The translations under genes and the position numbers were made by a program. This document shows, one piece after another, positions 54,513-63,725 of a DNA stretch of 64,000 nt (position 1 is the first letter of the stretch; every line of letters starts with the position of its first letter). Source of the stretch: Mesobacillus jeotgali (GTDB lineage Bacteria; Bacillota; Bacilli; Bacillales; Cytobacillaceae); NCBI RefSeq assembly GCF_900166585.1, contig NZ_FVZC01000009.1, forward strand, positions 434,001 through 498,000. Direction: 5' to 3'. The notes under the pieces are model-generated. The model saw only the letters and a program-made list of their open reading frames with translations, was not told the origin of the DNA and did not search any database.

Positions 54513-56384
54513 GTGAGTACCTATGCTCAGAAAAAGGGATTTGGCGCTACATTATGGGACTACCTGACAACGGTTGACCATAAGAAAATCGCAATCCTTT
54601 ATCTTATCGCTGGCGGATTCTTCTTTGTCCTTGGCGGACTTGAAGCTTTGTTCATCCGTATTCAGCTGGCTGTACCAAACAATGATTTTGTAAGCGCAGG
54701 ATTCTACAATGAAATCCTGACGATGCATGGAACAACAATGATATTCCTTGCAGCGATGCCACTTGTATTTGCATTTATGAATGCTGTTATGCCACTTCAA
54801 ATTGGTGCGCGTGACGTTGCGTTCCCGTTCATGAACTCTTTAAGTTTTTGGCTTTTCTTCTTTGGTGGTGTTTTCCTGAACCTTTCATGGTTCCTAGGGG
54901 GAGCTCCTGATGCAGGATGGACTTCATATGCATCATTATCTATTGCGTCAGAGACCCATGGTATCGATTTTTATGCACTTGGATTGCAAATTTCCGGTGC
55001 TGGTACTTTAATGGGGGGTATTAACTTCCTGGTTACAATCATTAACATGCGTGCTCCGGGAATGACTTACATGCGTATGCCGATGTTTACTTGGGCAACT
55101 TTTGTAACATCAGCTCTTATCCTTTTCGCATTCCCTCCATTGACTGTTGGATTGTTCTTACTGATTTTTGACCGTATGTTCGGATCTAATTTCTTTATTA
55201 CTGCAAATGGCGGTAACACGATTATCTGGGAACACCTTTTCTGGATTTTTGGACACCCAGAAGTTTATATCCTGATTTTGCCGGCTTTCGGTATATTCTC
55301 TGAGATTTTTGCCATCTTCTCAAGAAAGCGTCTTTTCGGATATTCATCCATGGTATTCGCAACTGTCCTGATCGGTTTCCTAGGATTCATGGTTTGGGCT
55401 CACCATATGTTCACAACAGGTCTTGGACCAATCGCGAATGCAATCTTTGCTGTTGCAACAATGGCGATTGCCGTTCCGACAGGTATCAAAATCTTCAACT
55501 GGATGTTTACGATGTGGGGAGGAAGCATCAAGTTCACAACTCCGATGCTTTGGGCGGTAGCCTTCATTCCTTCATTCGTTGCAGGTGGTGTAACTGGTGT
55601 CATGCTAGCATCTGCTGCGGCTGACTATCAGTACCACGACAGCTATTTCGTTGTCGCTCACTTCCACTACGTTATTGTTGGCGGGGTAGTTTTCGCTCTA
55701 TTTGCAGGTGCACACCTGTACTGGCCAAAAATGTTTGGCACAATGTTAAATGAAACTCTTGGTAAAATCACTTTCTGGTTATTCCTGATTGGTTTCCACC
55801 TTACATTCTTCATCCAGCATTTCTTGGGATTGATGGGTATGCCACGTCGTATCTTCACATTCCTTCCTGGACAGGGACTTGAAACTGGAAACTTGATCAG
55901 TTCTATAGGTGCCATCTTCATGGCAGTAGCAGTAGTAGTTCTTTTAATTAACGTCATCATGACACAAGTTAAAAATGAAAAAGTTGGAAATGATCCATGG
56001 GGTGATGGCCGAACACTTGAGTGGGCTATTGCATCTCCGCCGCCATTCTACAACTTCAAACAGCTTCCGCTTGTTCGCGGACTGGATGCTTACTGGCTGG
56101 AGAAAATGGAAGGCAAGACGGAGATGACGCCTGCAGAGCCGCTTGGCGATATCCATATGCCGAATAACTCTTTCATTCCTTTTGTTATCTCACTTGGTCT
56201 TTTCATTGCAGCATTCGGTGCAATGTACCGTGCAGAAACAAGCTGGGGACTGCTAGTATTGATCCTCGGTATGGCAGTAACTTTAGGAGCAATGTTCGTT
56301 CGTTCTATTAAAGATGATCATGGATTCCATATTCATAAAGAAGATTTAATGGATGATAATAACGATAAGGGGGTAAAGGCATAA
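54513..56384 (+). CDS. ctaD: caa3 oxidase subunit I
   Basis: The 623-residue catalytic subunit of the heme-copper oxidase, reducing oxygen with proton pumping. Heme and copper B ligands lie in TMHGTTMIF, IFGHPEVYILILPAFG (His-Pro-Glu-Val-Tyr cross-link motif), WAHHMFTTG, and HDSYFVVAHFHYVIVGG. Around 14 helices with a C-terminal extension like B. subtilis CtaD (622). GTG start with GGGAGG upstream. Its last base overlaps the ctaE ATG (TAATG). Confidence 0.97.
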   Translation: MSTYAQKKGFGATLWDYLTTVDHKKIAILYLIAGGFFFVLGGLEALFIRIQLAVPNNDFVSAGFYNEILTMHGTTMIFLAAMPLVFAFMNAVMPLQIGARDVAFPFMNSLSFWLFFFGGVFLNLSWFLGGAPDAGWTSYASLSIASETHGIDFYALGLQISGAGTLMGGINFLVTIINMRAPGMTYMRMPMFTWATFVTSALILFAFPPLTVGLFLLIFDRMFGSNFFITANGGNTIIWEHLFWIFGHPEVYILILPAFGIFSEIFAIFSRKRLFGYSSMVFATVLIGFLGFMVWAHHMFTTGLGPIANAIFAVATMAIAVPTGIKIFNWMFTMWGGSIKFTTPMLWAVAFIPSFVAGGVTGVMLASAAADYQYHDSYFVVAHFHYVIVGGVVFALFAGAHLYWPKMFGTMLNETLGKITFWLFLIGFHLTFFIQHFLGLMGMPRRIFTFLPGQGLETGNLISSIGAIFMAVAVVVLLINVIMTQVKNEKVGNDPWGDGRTLEWAIASPPPFYNFKQLPLVRGLDAYWLEKMEGKTEMTPAEPLGDIHMPNNSFIPFVISLGLFIAAFGAMYRAETSWGLLVLILGMAVTLGAMFVRSIKDDHGFHIHKEDLMDDNNDKGVKA

Positions 56385-57013
56385 TGCAAGCTGAAGAAAA
56401 ATTCACATATGAAACATGGCCTGCGGAGCCTGAAAAAGCCACCCTTGAAGCAAAGAACAAATTTTTGGGCTTCTGGTTCTTCCTTGGCGGAGAGACAGTT
56501 TTGTTTGCAACTTTGTTTGCAACATACCTGGCATTAAAAGATAAGGTGCCTAATGCAGATCATGCACTGGCCAAGGATATTTTTGAAATTCCGCTTGCTT
56601 TTGCAGCGACAATGCTTCTATTAACGAGTTCTTTGACAAGTGTATATGCGATGTATCACATGAAGAACTTTAATTTCAAGAAGATGCAGCTATGGCTCGG
56701 GTTGACAGTAGCTTTAGGTGCAGCCTTCCTTGCGCTTGAAATTTATGAATTCAATCACTATGTACATCAGTTCCACCATACCTTCACAAGCAGTGCGTTC
56801 GGCTCAGCCTTCTACACGCTTGTTGGTTTCCATGGTGGACACGTGGCATTCGGTTTGCTTTGGATCACCACATTGATGGTCCGTAATTCAAAACGTGGTT
56901 TGAATCTGTACAACGCTCCTAAGTTCTACGTAGCCAGCCTATACTGGCACTTCATCGACGTTGTGTGGGTATTCATCTTCACGGTAGTATATCTAATGGG
57001 AATGGTGGGATAA
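56384..57013 (+). CDS. ctaE: caa3 oxidase subunit III
   Basis: A 209-residue subunit III with five helices: FLGFWFFLGGETVLFATLFATYLAL, AATMLLLTSSLTSVYAMYHM, LWLGLTVALGAAFLALEIYEF, GFHGGHVAFGLLWI and WHFIDVVWVFIFTVVYLMG. Its ATG shares one base with the ctaD stop, implying coupled translation. Supports assembly and stability of subunit I. Confidence 0.97.
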   Translation: MQAEEKFTYETWPAEPEKATLEAKNKFLGFWFFLGGETVLFATLFATYLALKDKVPNADHALAKDIFEIPLAFAATMLLLTSSLTSVYAMYHMKNFNFKKMQLWLGLTVALGAAFLALEIYEFNHYVHQFHHTFTSSAFGSAFYTLVGFHGGHVAFGLLWITTLMVRNSKRGLNLYNAPKFYVASLYWHFIDVVWVFIFTVVYLMGMVG

Positions 57014-57017
57014 ACTG

Positions 57018-57353
57018 ATGGCTAATCAACAACCAAGTTCAGGGAACCCAAGAGTAGACGTCGCGTATCGCCGCAAAAAAAGCGCCGAAGAGATGAGATA
57101 CCAAATCGTTTCCTTCGCATTAATGATTTTCTTGACAATCGTTGCCTTTGTTGCAGTTGGATATGAAGGATTTTCAGGCTGGTTTACAGTTCCGTTTATC
57201 CTTCTGCTTGCCGTAGTTCAGGTAATCTTCCAGCTATACTATTTCATGCATATGAGCCATAAAGGGCATGAAGCACCATCATTATTCCTGTATTCAGGAG
57301 TACTTGTAGGAGCCATAACAATCCTGGCTTTCACTACAATTATCTGGTGGTAA
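57018..57353 (+). CDS. ctaF: caa3 oxidase subunit IV
   Basis: A 111-residue subunit IVB with three helices (IVSFALMIFLTIVAFVAVGY, FTVPFILLLAVVQVIFQLYYFMHM and SLFLYSGVLVGAITILAFTTIIWW). The SHKGHE loop is typical. It starts four bases after ctaE. A terminator follows, so ctaG has a weaker link to the operon. Confidence 0.95.
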   Translation: MANQQPSSGNPRVDVAYRRKKSAEEMRYQIVSFALMIFLTIVAFVAVGYEGFSGWFTVPFILLLAVVQVIFQLYYFMHMSHKGHEAPSLFLYSGVLVGAITILAFTTIIWW

Positions 57354-57368
57354 ACCTTATACTTTGAT

Positions 57369-57401
57369 GAAAAAATCGGCTGTAAAAAGCCGATTTTTTC
57401 T
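57369..57401 (+). terminator. ctaF terminator
   Basis: AAAATCGGCT pairs with AGCCGATTTT, T tract; lies between ctaF and ctaG. Confidence 0.87.
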
Positions 57402-57509
57402 ATGATGCATGGGAAGTTAGTATTTAATGGAAGTTCCGTTTCGTTGATGTTGCATACCAATAAAAGTATAATGAGAGTAAAGTTCTAAAACTGGACGGGG
57501 TGAAAAACG

Positions 57510-58421
57510 ATGCTTACTCTAGATATATTCGGGTTCAGAGCCCTTTGGAGCCCAGTATTTTTTCTGGTGATGGCAGCTCTATTAGTCGCTTATTATCTAA
57601 TTGTCTTCAAATACTTTGATCGTTTCAAAAATGGTGTACCTGCATCACGCAAACAGGCTGTTTACTTTACATCTGCAATAATTGTGATGTATATCATTAA
57701 GGGGTCTCCTGTCGATTTAATGGCCCATATTACGTTTTATATGCATATGATTCAAATGGCTGTCCTTTACCTTGTGGTTCCTCCACTATTGATTTTTGGT
57801 CTGCCAGACTGGCTATGGCGGTCATTCCTGTCTCTTCCTGTAGTGGACTCGTTATTTCGTTTCTTTACGAAGCCGCTAATTGCCTTGATCATGTTCAATG
57901 GGATATTTTCAATTTACCATATTCCGCTGATTTTTGACTTCGTTAAAACCGATATGTGGCTGCATGCAGGCTATACTTCGATGCTTTTTGTCCTTGCGAT
58001 GTTCATGTGGTGGCCGCTTGTTAATAAATTGGAAGAATATCAAACATTATCAGGTGTAAAAAAGATGGGATATATCTTTGCAGATGGTGTCTTAATTACT
58101 CCAGCCTGTGCATTGATCATCTTTGCAGACACGCCTATGTATGCTACTTTTTCAGACCCAAATGCGTGGGGAGAAGCTTTGAAATTATGTGTCCCGCCAA
58201 CGATGCTTTCATCCTTGAATCTTAGCGGTCCAGAAACATTCAGTTCAATTTCCCTGCTGCATGACCAGCAGCTCGGTGGGGTTATCATGAAGGTAATCCA
58301 GGAAATTGTCTATGGAATCTTCCTTGGATATGCATTCTTCCAATGGTTCCGGAACGAAGAAGACCGACAGGCAGAACAGGATGCAATTAACCTTGCGAGC
58401 GCACCACAGCCGCTAAAATAA
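57510..58421 (+). CDS. ctaG: Cytochrome oxidase assembly factor CtaG
   Basis: A 303-residue membrane protein of the Bacillus CtaG (caa3_CtaG) family with seven helices, needed for a functional caa3 oxidase in B. subtilis. Blocks: MAHITFYMHMIQMAVLYLVVPPLLIFGLP, YHIPLIFDFVKTDMWLHAGYT, MWWPLVNKLEE, DQQLGGVIMKVIQEIVYG. The conserved His-rich segments suggest copper handling, an inference. GGGGTG precedes the ATG. Confidence 0.95.
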   Translation: MLTLDIFGFRALWSPVFFLVMAALLVAYYLIVFKYFDRFKNGVPASRKQAVYFTSAIIVMYIIKGSPVDLMAHITFYMHMIQMAVLYLVVPPLLIFGLPDWLWRSFLSLPVVDSLFRFFTKPLIALIMFNGIFSIYHIPLIFDFVKTDMWLHAGYTSMLFVLAMFMWWPLVNKLEEYQTLSGVKKMGYIFADGVLITPACALIIFADTPMYATFSDPNAWGEALKLCVPPTMLSSLNLSGPETFSSISLLHDQQLGGVIMKVIQEIVYGIFLGYAFFQWFRNEEDRQAEQDAINLASAPQPLK

Positions 58422-58430
58422 ACGTCCCCT

Positions 58431-58462
58431 AAAAGCTTCCTTTAAAAGGGAGCTTTTATTTA
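58431..58462 (+). terminator. ctaG terminator
   Basis: AAAAGCT-CC stem pairing with GG-AGCTTTT, one T-G pair, T tract. The rest of the gap to 58725 shows nothing I can identify. Confidence 0.75.
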
Positions 58463-58725
58463 TTGGCTGTTTTCGTAAAGATTGTTGTTTAACGTGATAA
58501 AATCCATTTTCAGGTCAGTACTGAGTTGGCGGGCTCTTTCTCTTAATAACTTAGGTAATTCCATCCTATTGTGTAGTCAATAGCAGCAAAGTTTCCAGAA
58601 AAGAGCCTATTTATTTAACATAAGCCAGTATTATTATTGTCAATTAGGCAATCAAAGATTGAAAAATAGGGACAGGTCACCTACAATTAATCTTATGGAG
58701 AAATAATGAATGAGAGGGAAAAGAA

Positions 58726-59190
58726 ATGTCGAATTTACCGATTCTGCCTACGATCAGCACGACCTTTATTGTCCTGAGTGCCATTACTGTGGCAATTGGC
58801 TGGGCCCAGATAAAAAAACGGAAGATTGATCAGCATCGAAAGACAATGACACTTGCGGGTGTTTTTGCCATCATTTTCTTTGTAATTTACGCTTCAAGGA
58901 CCATCTTCATCGGAAACACCTCCTTTGGTGGTCCTGATGAAATCAAAATCTACTACACTTTGTTCTTGATTTTCCATATTTCACTCGCAACTATTGGAGC
59001 AGTCCTTGGAATCATCTCTCTTTACACAGGATACAAGAACAAGCTGGAGCGCCATCGTAAATTGGGACCTGTAACAAGTATTACTTGGTTTTTTACCGGA
59101 ATTACCGGTGTTGCTGTCTATCTGCTTCTTTATGTATTTTATAAGGGTGGAGAAACCACATCAGTCATTAAAGCAATACTCGGAACATAA
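58726..59190 (+). CDS. DUF420 membrane protein
   Basis: A 154-residue protein with four helices: ISTTFIVLSAITVAIGWA, TMTLAGVFAIIFFVIYASRTIFIG, IYYTLFLIFHISLATIGAVLGIISLYTGY and SITWFFTGITGVAVYLLLYVFY. The IDQHRKTM and ERHRKLGPVT segments with His residues are typical of DUF420, commonly found near cytochrome oxidase and heme genes, as here after ctaG. Probably helps oxidase assembly; not shown. GAGAGGG precedes the ATG. Confidence 0.87.
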   Translation: MSNLPILPTISTTFIVLSAITVAIGWAQIKKRKIDQHRKTMTLAGVFAIIFFVIYASRTIFIGNTSFGGPDEIKIYYTLFLIFHISLATIGAVLGIISLYTGYKNKLERHRKLGPVTSITWFFTGITGVAVYLLLYVFYKGGETTSVIKAILGT

Positions 59191-59195
59191 CTTTG

Positions 59196-59228
59196 AAAAG
59201 CATTGCGATAAGCAATGTTTTTTTCTTT
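59196..59228 (+). terminator. Terminator after the DUF420 gene
   Basis: CATTGC pairs with GCAATG (59201-59206 with 59212-59217), then a long T tract. Confidence 0.8.
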
Positions 59229-59348
59229 TTCTTTGTTATCGTATTGTCTTAAATGAGTCTAGTTTACAGGCTATTTTTTGATATACATGCAGGTATTCTT
59301 GCACTTTTAGGCGAATTTATAAGGTTGTATAAAGGGGGAAGGAATTTC

Positions 59349-60527
59349 ATGGAGATTAAAATTTTAACTGAAGACCATTTTTTACAGTCAATGAAATTAT
59401 CAATGTATGCCTTTCAATATAAAGTGCCGGAAAGTGATATTCCTAAAAGACTGGAAACACTGAAGAAACAGCGTTTGCTTGGGATATTTGAAGGAAATGA
59501 ACTCGCATCAAAGCTGCACATTCTTTCTTTAAAAGTGATGCTGGGTGAAACTGAATGGAAAATGGGCGGAATCGCCGGTGTTGCTACTTATCCTGAATTT
59601 CGTCGCAAAGGCCATGTGAATGCCTTGATGAAAAAAGCATTAGAGGAAATGAATCAAGAGGGGGATCTCGTTTCTTTCCTTCATCCTTTCCAGATTGATT
59701 TTTACAGGCGCTTTGGCTGGGAGGTTGTTTCGGACAACAGGAAGGTAATCGTCGAAAAAATAGATTTATATCCAACGGAAAGTCAAACTGGAAGGGTAAA
59801 GCGTCATACTGAAGAAGGCCATACCACTGATATGGAGAAGGTATATGCACAATATGCCAGCTTACACAGCGGAATGCTGGTGAGAAATCCAGAATGGTGG
59901 AAGTCTAATATTTACGGTTCCCAAACAGCAGCGGTTTATTATGATTCAAATAATCAAGCAGCTGGATATCTATTATACGAGGTAAAGGATAATATACTTA
60001 AGGTCGAGGAATATGTTTCATTAACCCATGAGGCAAGAAAAGGACTATGGAACTTTATCTGCCAGCACGATTCGATGGTAGATAGAGTTGAAGTGAATTT
60101 ATCCGTACATGACCCTTTTCCGTATTTTTTAAAACAACCTAAGCTTAAGACGGAAATTTCCCCGTATTTTATGGGGAGGGTAGTAAATGCAGAAAGAGCC
60201 TTATCCAGTTATCCATTCGAAACCAGAGATATCAGCAGGGATATTTTTCTCCACCTTGAAGACAGCTCGGCTCCATGGAATACAGGGGCATATTTGATCG
60301 GCAGTGATGGAATAAAGTTTTATCCTGTGAAAGAAGGCGGTTCATGTATTACAGCTCCAAAACGGGGATTGCATTTGTCGATTAATTCCTTAACGGCGAT
60401 ACTGTTCGGTTACAAACGGCCTAAGGAGCTGTTTGAAATTGGTTTGATAAAAGGGGTTATAGATGAAGTTGAACAACTTGAGAAAATGGTTCCTGAATTC
60501 AAGCCATTCTTTTATGATTTCTTTTGA
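59349..60527 (+). CDS. Eis-like GNAT acetyltransferase
   Basis: A 392-residue protein of the Eis-like group: two tandem acetyltransferase domains and a C-terminal sterol-carrier-like domain. The N-terminal domain has GGIAGVATYPEFRRKGHVNALMKKALEEM (acetyl-CoA pocket R-R-K-G) and SFLHPFQIDFYRRFGWEVVSD. The end LTAILFGYKRPKELFEIGLIKG fits the third domain. Relatives acetylate amines or aminoglycosides; the target here is unknown. ATG at 59349 with AAGGGGGAAGG upstream. Confidence 0.86.
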   Translation: MEIKILTEDHFLQSMKLSMYAFQYKVPESDIPKRLETLKKQRLLGIFEGNELASKLHILSLKVMLGETEWKMGGIAGVATYPEFRRKGHVNALMKKALEEMNQEGDLVSFLHPFQIDFYRRFGWEVVSDNRKVIVEKIDLYPTESQTGRVKRHTEEGHTTDMEKVYAQYASLHSGMLVRNPEWWKSNIYGSQTAAVYYDSNNQAAGYLLYEVKDNILKVEEYVSLTHEARKGLWNFICQHDSMVDRVEVNLSVHDPFPYFLKQPKLKTEISPYFMGRVVNAERALSSYPFETRDISRDIFLHLEDSSAPWNTGAYLIGSDGIKFYPVKEGGSCITAPKRGLHLSINSLTAILFGYKRPKELFEIGLIKGVIDEVEQLEKMVPEFKPFFYDFF

Positions 60528-60548
60528 TCATTCATACGGATAAAAGTA

Positions 60549-60583
60549 AAACCCGGGATCAATCTTCCCGGGTTATTTTTTGA
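60549..60583. terminator. Bidirectional terminator
   Basis: AACCCGGGA (60550-60558) pairs perfectly with TCCCGGGTT (60566-60574), between two convergent genes. Confidence 0.87.
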
Positions 60584-61642
60584 TTAAATTTTGAACTTCA
60601 ATTTAATGATGCCCGCTTCTTTCGCTGAATTGAACCCGATCAATAGAAGCGGCCCGATGATAAAACCCAAGAAACCAAAGATTTTCAGGCCAAGATACAT
60701 GGCAATTAGTGTTGATAGCGGAGAAAGACCAATATGGCTGCCCATTACTTTAGGCTCGACTGTACGCCTGATAATCAGCAGGATAACCGCCAGTACAGCA
60801 AGCTGGGTTCCAAGCGCGATATTTCCTGTTATCAAATGGAATATGGACCAGGGTGCAAGGATAATGATTGAGCCAATCAGCGGAATGAAATCAATCAGCC
60901 AGATGATTGCTGACATGACAATCGCGTACTCCGGAGTAATGAAGAGCAATCCGATGAGAGCAACGATAAATATAATGACACTTACTAAAAATTGCGCTTT
61001 AAGAAAACCGAAAACGACGTATGAAAGGCGAGAAGTCATAAAGTGCACTTTGTCTGCTGTTCTTTCGGTCATATGACGATCGACACTTTGCCTTAAAGAA
61101 GGCAGCTCCAGCAAGAATAGAAATAAGGCAATCAAATAGACAAGAAAGCTGATCAGGAAATTCGGAATATATGTTAACAATGCTTTTAAATTATCTATAT
61201 TGATAAAAGCAATCATGTCATTCTTGAGGTTATTCAAAAAATCCTCGGCCCGGTTGCTGATTTCAGTGACTACCTCTTTTGGAAGGTCGTTCGCTGCTTC
61301 TACAAAACTATTTTCGGCCTTGTACCAGGCGTTTGTAATTTCATTAATGTAGGTTGGAGTATTATCAATCAAATCAATTGCTTCGGTGACCGCAGTTGTA
61401 GTGAGGAAAAAGCCTGCAATTACAATAAGCAAGACAAAAAGGAGGAATATCGCCAGAACAGCCAGACGGCGTCCGCTCCGGAATCTTTTCTGAAAGTAAA
61501 CCACAGCAGGCTCCAGGAAAAGAGCAGTGATCAAAGCGGCAATCAACGGAATAGAAACCGGAATGATAATAAAAAGAATTGCTGCCACTAAGAAAGTAAT
61601 TAATGCAAATATGATCGTTCGTTTCGTGAAAATACCGGACAA
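60584..61642 (-). CDS. AI-2E/YtvI-type membrane protein
   Basis: A 352-residue member of the AI-2E transporter family, with eight helices and a central soluble part. Signature text: PEYAIVMSAIIWLIDFIPLIGSIIILAPWSIFHLITGNIALGTQLAVLAVILLIIRRTVEPKVMGSHIGLSPLSTLIAMYLGLKIFGFLGFIIGPLLLI. Among Bacillus members it most resembles the sporulation protein YtvI, although the family includes others. TTG start with AAGGAGTTAC upstream. Role uncertain. Confidence 0.85.
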   Translation of the reverse strand: MSGIFTKRTIIFALITFLVAAILFIIIPVSIPLIAALITALFLEPAVVYFQKRFRSGRRLAVLAIFLLFVLLIVIAGFFLTTTAVTEAIDLIDNTPTYINEITNAWYKAENSFVEAANDLPKEVVTEISNRAEDFLNNLKNDMIAFINIDNLKALLTYIPNFLISFLVYLIALFLFLLELPSLRQSVDRHMTERTADKVHFMTSRLSYVVFGFLKAQFLVSVIIFIVALIGLLFITPEYAIVMSAIIWLIDFIPLIGSIIILAPWSIFHLITGNIALGTQLAVLAVILLIIRRTVEPKVMGSHIGLSPLSTLIAMYLGLKIFGFLGFIIGPLLLIGFNSAKEAGIIKLKFKI

Positions 61643-61990
61643 GTGTAACTCCTTTCTATACCCTTGAAGAGTATATACCTCTAAAAAGCTTTGAGTTAAG
61701 GCGAATTAAGCAAAAAATATAAATTTCCTTAACACTTAAATTATAGTACGCATTTAATATAAGAAACAACAAAAATCGGCTTTAATCCATCGCTTTTTAA
61801 AAGGATCTTCTTAAATTTTGACAGAGTTAAAAATCTATCCCGGACTTTTAATAAATATTAGGAAATTTTAATCATTTGATTCACTGAGAAGAGTGTAATA
61901 ACAAAGTTATTTCTGACCGTAAATTAGCCAAAAGATTACCCAATTGTAAGTACATTAGTTTAATCACTTTAGACATCTGGGGGTGAGGCT

Positions 61991-62347
61991 ATGAAGAATT
62001 CAAGGGAGGCCATTCCTGTACATTTTAAAGAGTTGTGCCGAGCCATTTGTGCGATTGTGCATGCAAATATTAATGATAACCGGTTTTTTTATCAATCTGT
62101 GACTAAAAGTAGGATACCAGCCTTGCGCAAATTTTCTTTTGCGGATAATGGGGTGATTTGTGAACTTGATGAGGAAAATGTGAAAATAAAGTTATTTGTT
62201 ACAACAATTGTTGGAGAGCATTCAATCTATCATAATGCAATGGAGCTTCAGCACCGTATAGCTGAGGAAATCTTGCTGTTTACCTCCCTTTTACCAGAAG
62301 AAATAGATGTCATCATTACAGGCATAAAAGTAAAAAAGACGCAGTGA
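61991..62347 (+). CDS. Hypothetical protein, remotely Asp23/Gls24-like
   Basis: A 118-residue soluble protein that I cannot assign with confidence. The second half (NVKIKLFVTTIVGEHSIYHNAMELQHRIAEEILLFTSLLPEEIDVIITGIKV) has the beta-strand/helix/strand rhythm of Asp23/Gls24 proteins; the first half (SREAIPVHFKELCRAICAIVHANINDNRFF) is helical with two Cys. GGGGGTGAGGCT precedes the ATG. The stop codon lies in the loop of its terminator. The 348-base gap before it shows no other gene. Confidence 0.7.
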   Translation: MKNSREAIPVHFKELCRAICAIVHANINDNRFFYQSVTKSRIPALRKFSFADNGVICELDEENVKIKLFVTTIVGEHSIYHNAMELQHRIAEEILLFTSLLPEEIDVIITGIKVKKTQ

Positions 62348-62363
62348 ATGCGTCTTTTTTAAA
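62333..62363. terminator. Terminator containing a stop codon
   Basis: AAAAAGACGCA (62333-62343) pairs with TGCGTCTTTTT; the TGA stop (62345-62347) is in the 5-base loop. Confidence 0.87.
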
Positions 62364-62367
62364 AAGA

Positions 62368-62727
62368 TTAGATTGCGAATGTCTCTACTTCAGCTTTCAC
62401 TTCATTCAAAAGTTTTTCACATTGGCTAACAAGTGATTTTGGGAAGTGTTCACCCTCACCGTATTCGACGCCATGCGGATAATAATGTTTGCCCAGCAGA
62501 GGGGTCATCAACTGAATGATTGCTTTGTGTGAGCCAACATCACCCTCGTGGACATGACCTTGGACACGCAGATAATATGTACCTTCCTTGACAACTAGCT
62601 TCTTGTCATAAGTCACTCGCTCATAGTCCCACTGTCCTTCACGTACAAGACCATGCTCAAGCATAACCTCATCAAGACGATTCAAATCCGCCTTCAGGTT
62701 TTCGATACCTGTATTTTCGAATTTCAT
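62368..62727 (-). CDS. ylbA: YugN-family protein YlbA
   Basis: A 119-residue protein that tracks B. subtilis YlbA: MKFENTGIENLKADLNRLDEVMLEHGLVREGQWDYERVTYDKK, YYLRVQGHVHEGDVGSHKAIIQLMTPLLGKHYYPHGVEYGEGE. YugN-like fold. AGGAGGG precedes the ATG. Function unknown. It begins the ylb region, as in B. subtilis, here converging with the preceding gene. Confidence 0.92.
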   Translation of the reverse strand: MKFENTGIENLKADLNRLDEVMLEHGLVREGQWDYERVTYDKKLVVKEGTYYLRVQGHVHEGDVGSHKAIIQLMTPLLGKHYYPHGVEYGEGEHFPKSLVSQCEKLLNEVKAEVETFAI

Positions 62728-62973
62728 CCTTTTTCCCTCCTAAAAAAACACACTGCAAAATTAACGCTTAAAATAGAGTATATCTCAAATTTAATAATAG
62801 TAAAAATATCATTAAGTTGCAATGAATATAAAAGGGATTTTAAGTGTTTTCATGGGATACTTCATAGGCATCTTATTCTGAATAAGAATTTTATGAATAT
62901 GGCATAATTCACATGTTCACGGCAACCCTATTATTGAGCAGAATAAGCTTTGATTCATAAGGAGGAAAATCAA

Positions 62974-63402
62974 GTGCGCAAAATCCGTGATATTATGACA
63001 AGCGATGTAGAGACATGCACCTTGCTGGATAATGTTTTCGAAGTAGCGGTGAAAATGAAGGAACTGAATGTTGGGGCCATTCCCATCGTTGACCAAGATA
63101 AACTTGTAGGCATGATCACCGATCGGGACATTGTCATTAGAGGGATAGCCGAAAAACATCCGCCATCGTCTAAAGTTGAAAGTGTAATGAGTGACCATCT
63201 GGTTACAGCATCGCCAGACATGACCACCAAAGAGGCAACAAGCCTTATGGCGGAACATCAAATCAGAAGGCTGCCAGTAGTAGAAGGAGAAAAATTGGTA
63301 GGAATCGTGGCGCTGGGTGACTTTGCTGTCAATGAAATGACAGATGAGCAGGCTCAGCACGCTCTGTCACAAATCTCAGAGTCACAGAACCCTATGCAAT
63401 AA
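62974..63402 (+). CDS. ylbB: CBS-pair protein YlbB
   Basis: A 142-residue protein with two CBS domains (about 1-60 and 70-130): MTSDVETCTLLDNVFEVAVKMKELNVGAIPIVDQDKLVGMITDRDIVIRGIA and SPDMTTKEATSLMAEHQIRRLPVVEGEKLVGIVALGDFA. Such pairs bind adenosine nucleotides; whether it senses AMP, ATP or cyclic-di-AMP is open. The GTG at 62974 with AAGGAGG upstream is chosen over the in-frame codon at 62950. B. subtilis YlbB has 148 residues. Confidence 0.9.
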   Translation: MRKIRDIMTSDVETCTLLDNVFEVAVKMKELNVGAIPIVDQDKLVGMITDRDIVIRGIAEKHPPSSKVESVMSDHLVTASPDMTTKEATSLMAEHQIRRLPVVEGEKLVGIVALGDFAVNEMTDEQAQHALSQISESQNPMQ

Positions 63403-63408
63403 TTCTGT

Positions 63409-63439
63409 AAGGCACTCCTGCATAAGGGGTGCCTTTTTT
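63409..63439 (+). terminator. ylbB terminator
   Basis: AAGGCACTCC pairs with GGGGTGCCTT (63409-63418 with 63426-63435), one T-G pair, then Ts. The gap to 63725 shows no further gene. Confidence 0.83.
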
Positions 63440-63725
63440 CATTAAGGCTAAAAGTCCAGAGGAGTACGGAATACCGGATGTAGGAAAGGACGAAATAGTG
63501 GCGTTTTTAATGAAAAGATAAGTTGCACCTGGGTTGATTTTCGCAAAAAAAGTGTGACTTCGTATCTTTAAAGCAGAGAAAACAGCCTCTATTAAAAAGA
63601 AGAAGATAAATGGTATAATAAATTCAAAAATCGCTCATATAGTGATAGAGAGAATCGTTTCTTTTTTACTATATCTTGTATTTAATAAACTTGAATCCAA
63701 AGTTTTAATAAAGGGGGGGAAACAT

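Noticed and set aside
62823..62882. 19-codon hydrophobic frame (MNIKGILSVFMGYFIGILF) before ylbB
   Set aside because: No ribosome binding site and no terminator or promoter of its own; likely chance in A/T-rich DNA.
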